A stretch of DNA of 64,000 bases, from NCBI RefSeq assembly GCF_013744875.1, contig NZ_CP059399.1:2170001-2234000 (forward strand). The letters run 5' to 3'. This DNA is from Nocardia huaxiensis (GTDB lineage Bacteria; Actinomycetota; Actinomycetes; Mycobacteriales; Mycobacteriaceae). Position 1 is the first letter of the stretch. Each line of letters opens with the position of its first letter. A program made the position numbers and the translations under genes. Below the pieces are notes generated by a model. That model worked only from the letters and a program-made list of their open reading frames with translations. It was not told the DNA's origin and made no database searches. Of the stretch, positions 62,078-64,000 are shown one piece after another.

Positions 62078-62358
62078 CACCGTGCTCGCCGAAACCCTTG
62101 TCACGCATGGCCACCGCGCTCTCGATTGTCACGGGCGCACCCGCCGCGCAGGCGGCGCCGATCTGTCCGGGCGCATCGGAGGGGCTCACCGTCGACGCGG
62201 CGGGCCGGGCCTGCACCACCGACCTGTTCAGTGGCCGCGTCTACCGCTTCGACGCCCCTGGCGCGCCACCGGTCGCCATCGCCACCGTCCCCGGCGGCGG
62301 AGCGGGTGCGCCGGCCTGGTCGCCCGGTGGTGCCGCCGAATCCGTCAGGCCCCGGTGA
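62046..62358 (+). pseudogene. Frameshifted, truncated secreted beta-propeller-like (SMP-30/NHL) gene
   Basis: GTG 62046, seven bases after GGAG, opens a frame (VFNGNTVFNGNTVLAETLVT) that runs into meaningless sequence after about 62100. Another frame from 62107 continues as a signal-peptide end (MATALSIVTGAPAAQAAPIC) and a start of a repeat protein (VDAAGRACTTDLFSGRVYRF). Removing one base near 62103 would join them into one signal peptide. The protein then stops at 62358 after about 100 residues, whereas SMP-30/gluconolaconase-like proteins have about 300. The 3' end overlaps the convergent TetR gene. It is best read as a decayed gene. A short expressed protein from ATG 62107 (83 residues) is the alternative. 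Confidence 0.5.
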
Positions 62359-62962
62359 CGGCGGGCAGTGGTTCGGTCAGCAGTCCCACCAGCATGGCGA
62401 TGATATTGTCCTGCACCTCGATTCGGTCGGCGTCGCCGAGTTCCTGCCGCTCGTAGTCCGCGAGCAGGGCGAACATGACGGTGCTCATGGCGGTGATCCG
62501 GTATCGCCGCATGCTGGGGGTGAGGCCGGGCATGGCCCGGTAGAGCCGCTCGACCAGGATTCGCGTGGCGTGCCAGCGCTTTTCGTGCAGATCGGGTCCG
62601 CTGACGGCGGGGTGTGCCCGGGTCTGCTCCAGGAACCGCGCGTAGTGCGTGGAGCCCTCGGCGTAGGGGATGTCGAACATCGGGCGCACCAGCATGTCGA
62701 GCAGCGCGGCCACGGAATCCGGTGCGCCGGCGGCCTCGTGGTCGGCGAGCAGGGCGGTGCGCCGGGATTCGAGTGCGGGCTGGTGTCTTTCGATGATGGC
62801 CGCGATGAGTCCGTCGCGGGAGCCGAAGTGGTAGTGCACGGCCGAGTTGTTGCGCTGTCCGGCGGCCACCGCGATATCGCGCAGGGCGACATCGGGTCCG
62901 CGTTCGGCAATGGTGCGCTCACCTGCGAGGAGGATGAGTTCCCGGGCATCAGGGCTGGTCAC
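62345..62962 (-). CDS. TetR family transcriptional regulator
   Basis: 205 residues from GTG 62962 (VTSPDARELILLAGERTIAE); GTG 62968 is also possible. The N-terminal HTH is clear: TIAERGPDVALRDIAVAAGQ, then NNSAVHYHFGSRDGLIAAII. The ligand domain is hydrophobic and variable; the LVRPMFDIPYAEGSTHYARF segment is seen in TetR_C-type members controlling lipid or drug genes. No target gene is obvious: the convergent neighbour is a remnant and the upstream gene is on the other strand. ACTGTTAAGCAGT 47 bp upstream may be its own operator. Confidence 0.9.
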   Translation of the reverse strand: MTSPDARELILLAGERTIAERGPDVALRDIAVAAGQRNNSAVHYHFGSRDGLIAAIIERHQPALESRRTALLADHEAAGAPDSVAALLDMLVRPMFDIPYAEGSTHYARFLEQTRAHPAVSGPDLHEKRWHATRILVERLYRAMPGLTPSMRRYRITAMSTVMFALLADYERQELGDADRIEVQDNIIAMLVGLLTEPLPAVTGA

Positions 62963-63256
62963 GGGGACACTATAGCGCCACTCGGCCCCGGTTAAGCTCA
63001 CCGGATTGGACTGTTAAGCAGTGTGGCTTAGTCGCCGCGGCGTGCCGGTTCGAACTCTGGCGAACGCTACGTTGCGTTCACAAGGTTGAAAATGTGCATG
63101 GGCCCTCGAAATCGATCCAATGCCAGGTGAATACGGTATTCGCGGCATGGATGACCGTGCAGCCTAATGCAATTGGCCAGGTCGTGTGTTGCAATAGGTT
63201 CGGGGGCGTCGCACCGCGTGGACCGCGCCGCCGCCGCGCACGAGGGAGGTTGCCCG
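62963..63256. other. Divergent region, tetR / two-HTH regulator
   Basis: 294 bp. It contains ACTGTTAAGCAGT (63010-63022, 4-bp arms, imperfect) and two GGTTAAGC/TGTTAAGC words 21 bp apart that may be TetR sites. GTGCCGGTTCGAACTCTGGC at 63040-63059 resembles a tRNA T-arm but no tRNA can be folded. No gene seen. Confidence 0.4.
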
Positions 63257-63979
63257 ATGCCGGGCGGAAGGCTCACACCCGAGGACCGTCGGCGCATCGC
63301 CGCGGGTCTGGCGCAGGGGCTCGGATACGCGGAGATCGCTCGTGAACTCGGGCGGCCCACCTCCACCGTCAGCCGGGAGGTCGGCCGCAATGGCGGGCCC
63401 GGCGGCTATCGCGCGGATCTGGCCCACGCCGCCACGGTGGTGCGCTCCCGGCGCCGGACAGCGCGGCCGAAGAAGACCGAAAGTGCTTCCGGCGCAGACG
63501 AATACGGTCGTTCGCCGGAGGCTGTCGCGGAGTTCGGCGCGCAGTTCGCGGAACTGTTGGCGCGGACCGGCGTTCCCAAGATGCCGGCCGCGGTGCTGGC
63601 CCGCCTGTACGCCGCCGACTCCGGCAGCGTGACCGCCGCGGAACTGGTGCGGCACCTGCGGGTCAGTCCCGCCACCGTCTCCGCGGCGGTCGGCTATCTC
63701 GAAGGGCAGGAGCTGATCCGGCGCGAGCGTGATCCGGGTACACGCCGCGACCGCTACTTCATCGACGAATCAGCCTGGTACAGAGCGACTCTCGCAAGTG
63801 CGCGGAACAATGAACTGCTGGCCGCGCGGGCGCGCGCCGGGGCGGAGGAACTGGGCATCGGCACGCCGGCGGGAATGCGGCTGCTGGGCATGAGCGAGTA
63901 CCTCGACGGCGTGGCGCGCGACATGGTCCGCTCGGCGGAACAGTGGCACGCGAAACTCGTCAGACGGCTCTGGCGGTAA
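63257..63979 (+). CDS. Regulator with N-terminal HTH_38 and C-terminal GbsR/MarR-type winged helix
   Basis: 240 residues from ATG 63257 behind GGGAGG; an earlier start at 63167 adds unlikely sequence. Residues 1-45 form an IS30-transposase-like HTH_38 (LTPEDRRRIAAGLAQGLGYA, EIARELGRPTSTVSREVGRN). After a basic linker, residues 85-240 resemble the GbsR/MarR winged helix (SGSVTAAELVRHLRVSPATV, SAAVGYLEGQELIRRERDPG, RRDRYFIDESAWYRATL). Two DNA-binding domains in one chain suggest binding to long or paired sites. It is not a transposase, because the DDE catalytic domain is absent. Target unknown. Confidence 0.85.
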   Translation: MPGGRLTPEDRRRIAAGLAQGLGYAEIARELGRPTSTVSREVGRNGGPGGYRADLAHAATVVRSRRRTARPKKTESASGADEYGRSPEAVAEFGAQFAELLARTGVPKMPAAVLARLYAADSGSVTAAELVRHLRVSPATVSAAVGYLEGQELIRRERDPGTRRDRYFIDESAWYRATLASARNNELLAARARAGAEELGIGTPAGMRLLGMSEYLDGVARDMVRSAEQWHAKLVRRLWR

Positions 63980-64000
63980 TACCGGGAAATCTGCGGTGAA

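Noticed and set aside
63001..63070. tRNA-like sequence (GGTTCGAACTC with flanking pairs, ACTGTTAAGCAGT)
   Set aside because: The T-arm-like stem has an 8-nt loop, and no acceptor, D or anticodon arms can be paired, so no tRNA or clear tRNA remnant is supported.
63257..63979. IS30-family transposase
   Set aside because: Only the N-terminal HTH is similar. There is no DDE domain and no terminal inverted repeats.
1..64000. CRISPR arrays, prophage or insertion sequences
   Set aside because: No regularly spaced repeats, transposase, integrase or phage structural genes were seen.

Overview
The window is a GC-rich chromosomal segment of a mycolic-acid actinobacterium, most probably Nocardia. Four MspA-type porin genes fall into two pairs that match the Nocardia NfpA/NfpB type. 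The gene order also follows two blocks of the Mycobacterium tuberculosis chromosome: Rv0946c-Rv0957 (pgi, chorismate mutase, uvrD1/pcrA, M23 peptidase, sucC, sucD, Rv0954, perM, purN, purH) and Rv0981-Rv0996 (mprA, mprB, pepD, moaB2, mscL, Rv0990c-like, ruc-like, 5-FTHF cyclo-ligase, galU, glp/moeA, rimJ, glpR). I saw no rRNA, intact tRNA, insertion sequence, prophage or CRISPR array.

Layout. 1-4014: end of an acyl-CoA dehydrogenase gene, a racemase-type CoA transferase preceded by a perfect KstR-type operator, a GNAT acetyltransferase and an SRPBCC-SDR fusion. 4118-11613: two tandem large ATP-binding LuxR regulators, divergent from a solitary cytochrome b gene (qcrB type) coupled to a small gene. 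11629-29374: the first mycobacterial-order block, covering sugar, aromatic, TCA and purine metabolism, helicase, cell wall and division genes, with a REP-like palindrome and an M23 peptidase that has an upstream leader ORF and repeated OmpR-type sites. 29463-31817: a lipoprotein, an unusual lectin-LysM protein and a lipoprotein alpha/beta hydrolase. 32023-34923: a divergent zinc-starvation cluster of zinc-free ribosomal proteins (L28, L33, S14, S18 on one side; Mrf, L31, L32 on the other) with two Zur-like boxes between.

34977-37485: a small hypothetical, a DUF1906 protein and a VOC protein. 37521-43062: a conservon (sensor kinase, roadblock, DUF742, Ras-like GTPase) with an added MHYT membrane protein. 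43394-48413: the mprA-mprB-pepD-moaB2 envelope-stress block, with identical direct repeats before mprA and pepD. 48745-51892: two tandem porin operons. 51962-59046: the second mycobacterial-order block, ending with the division pair Glp/GlpR. 59191-63979: an accessory-looking stretch with a ParA ATPase and a partner next to a palindrome, an NlpC/P60 hydrolase, a frameshifted remnant, a TetR regulator and a two-HTH regulator.

Functionally the window is dominated by envelope biology (porins, peptidoglycan hydrolases, division membrane proteins, MprAB-PepD stress signalling) and by two kinds of condition-dependent modules: zinc starvation and respiratory or redox sensing. Most gene identities rest on recognisable motifs and conserved gene order. 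Regulation is inferred from sequence patterns only.
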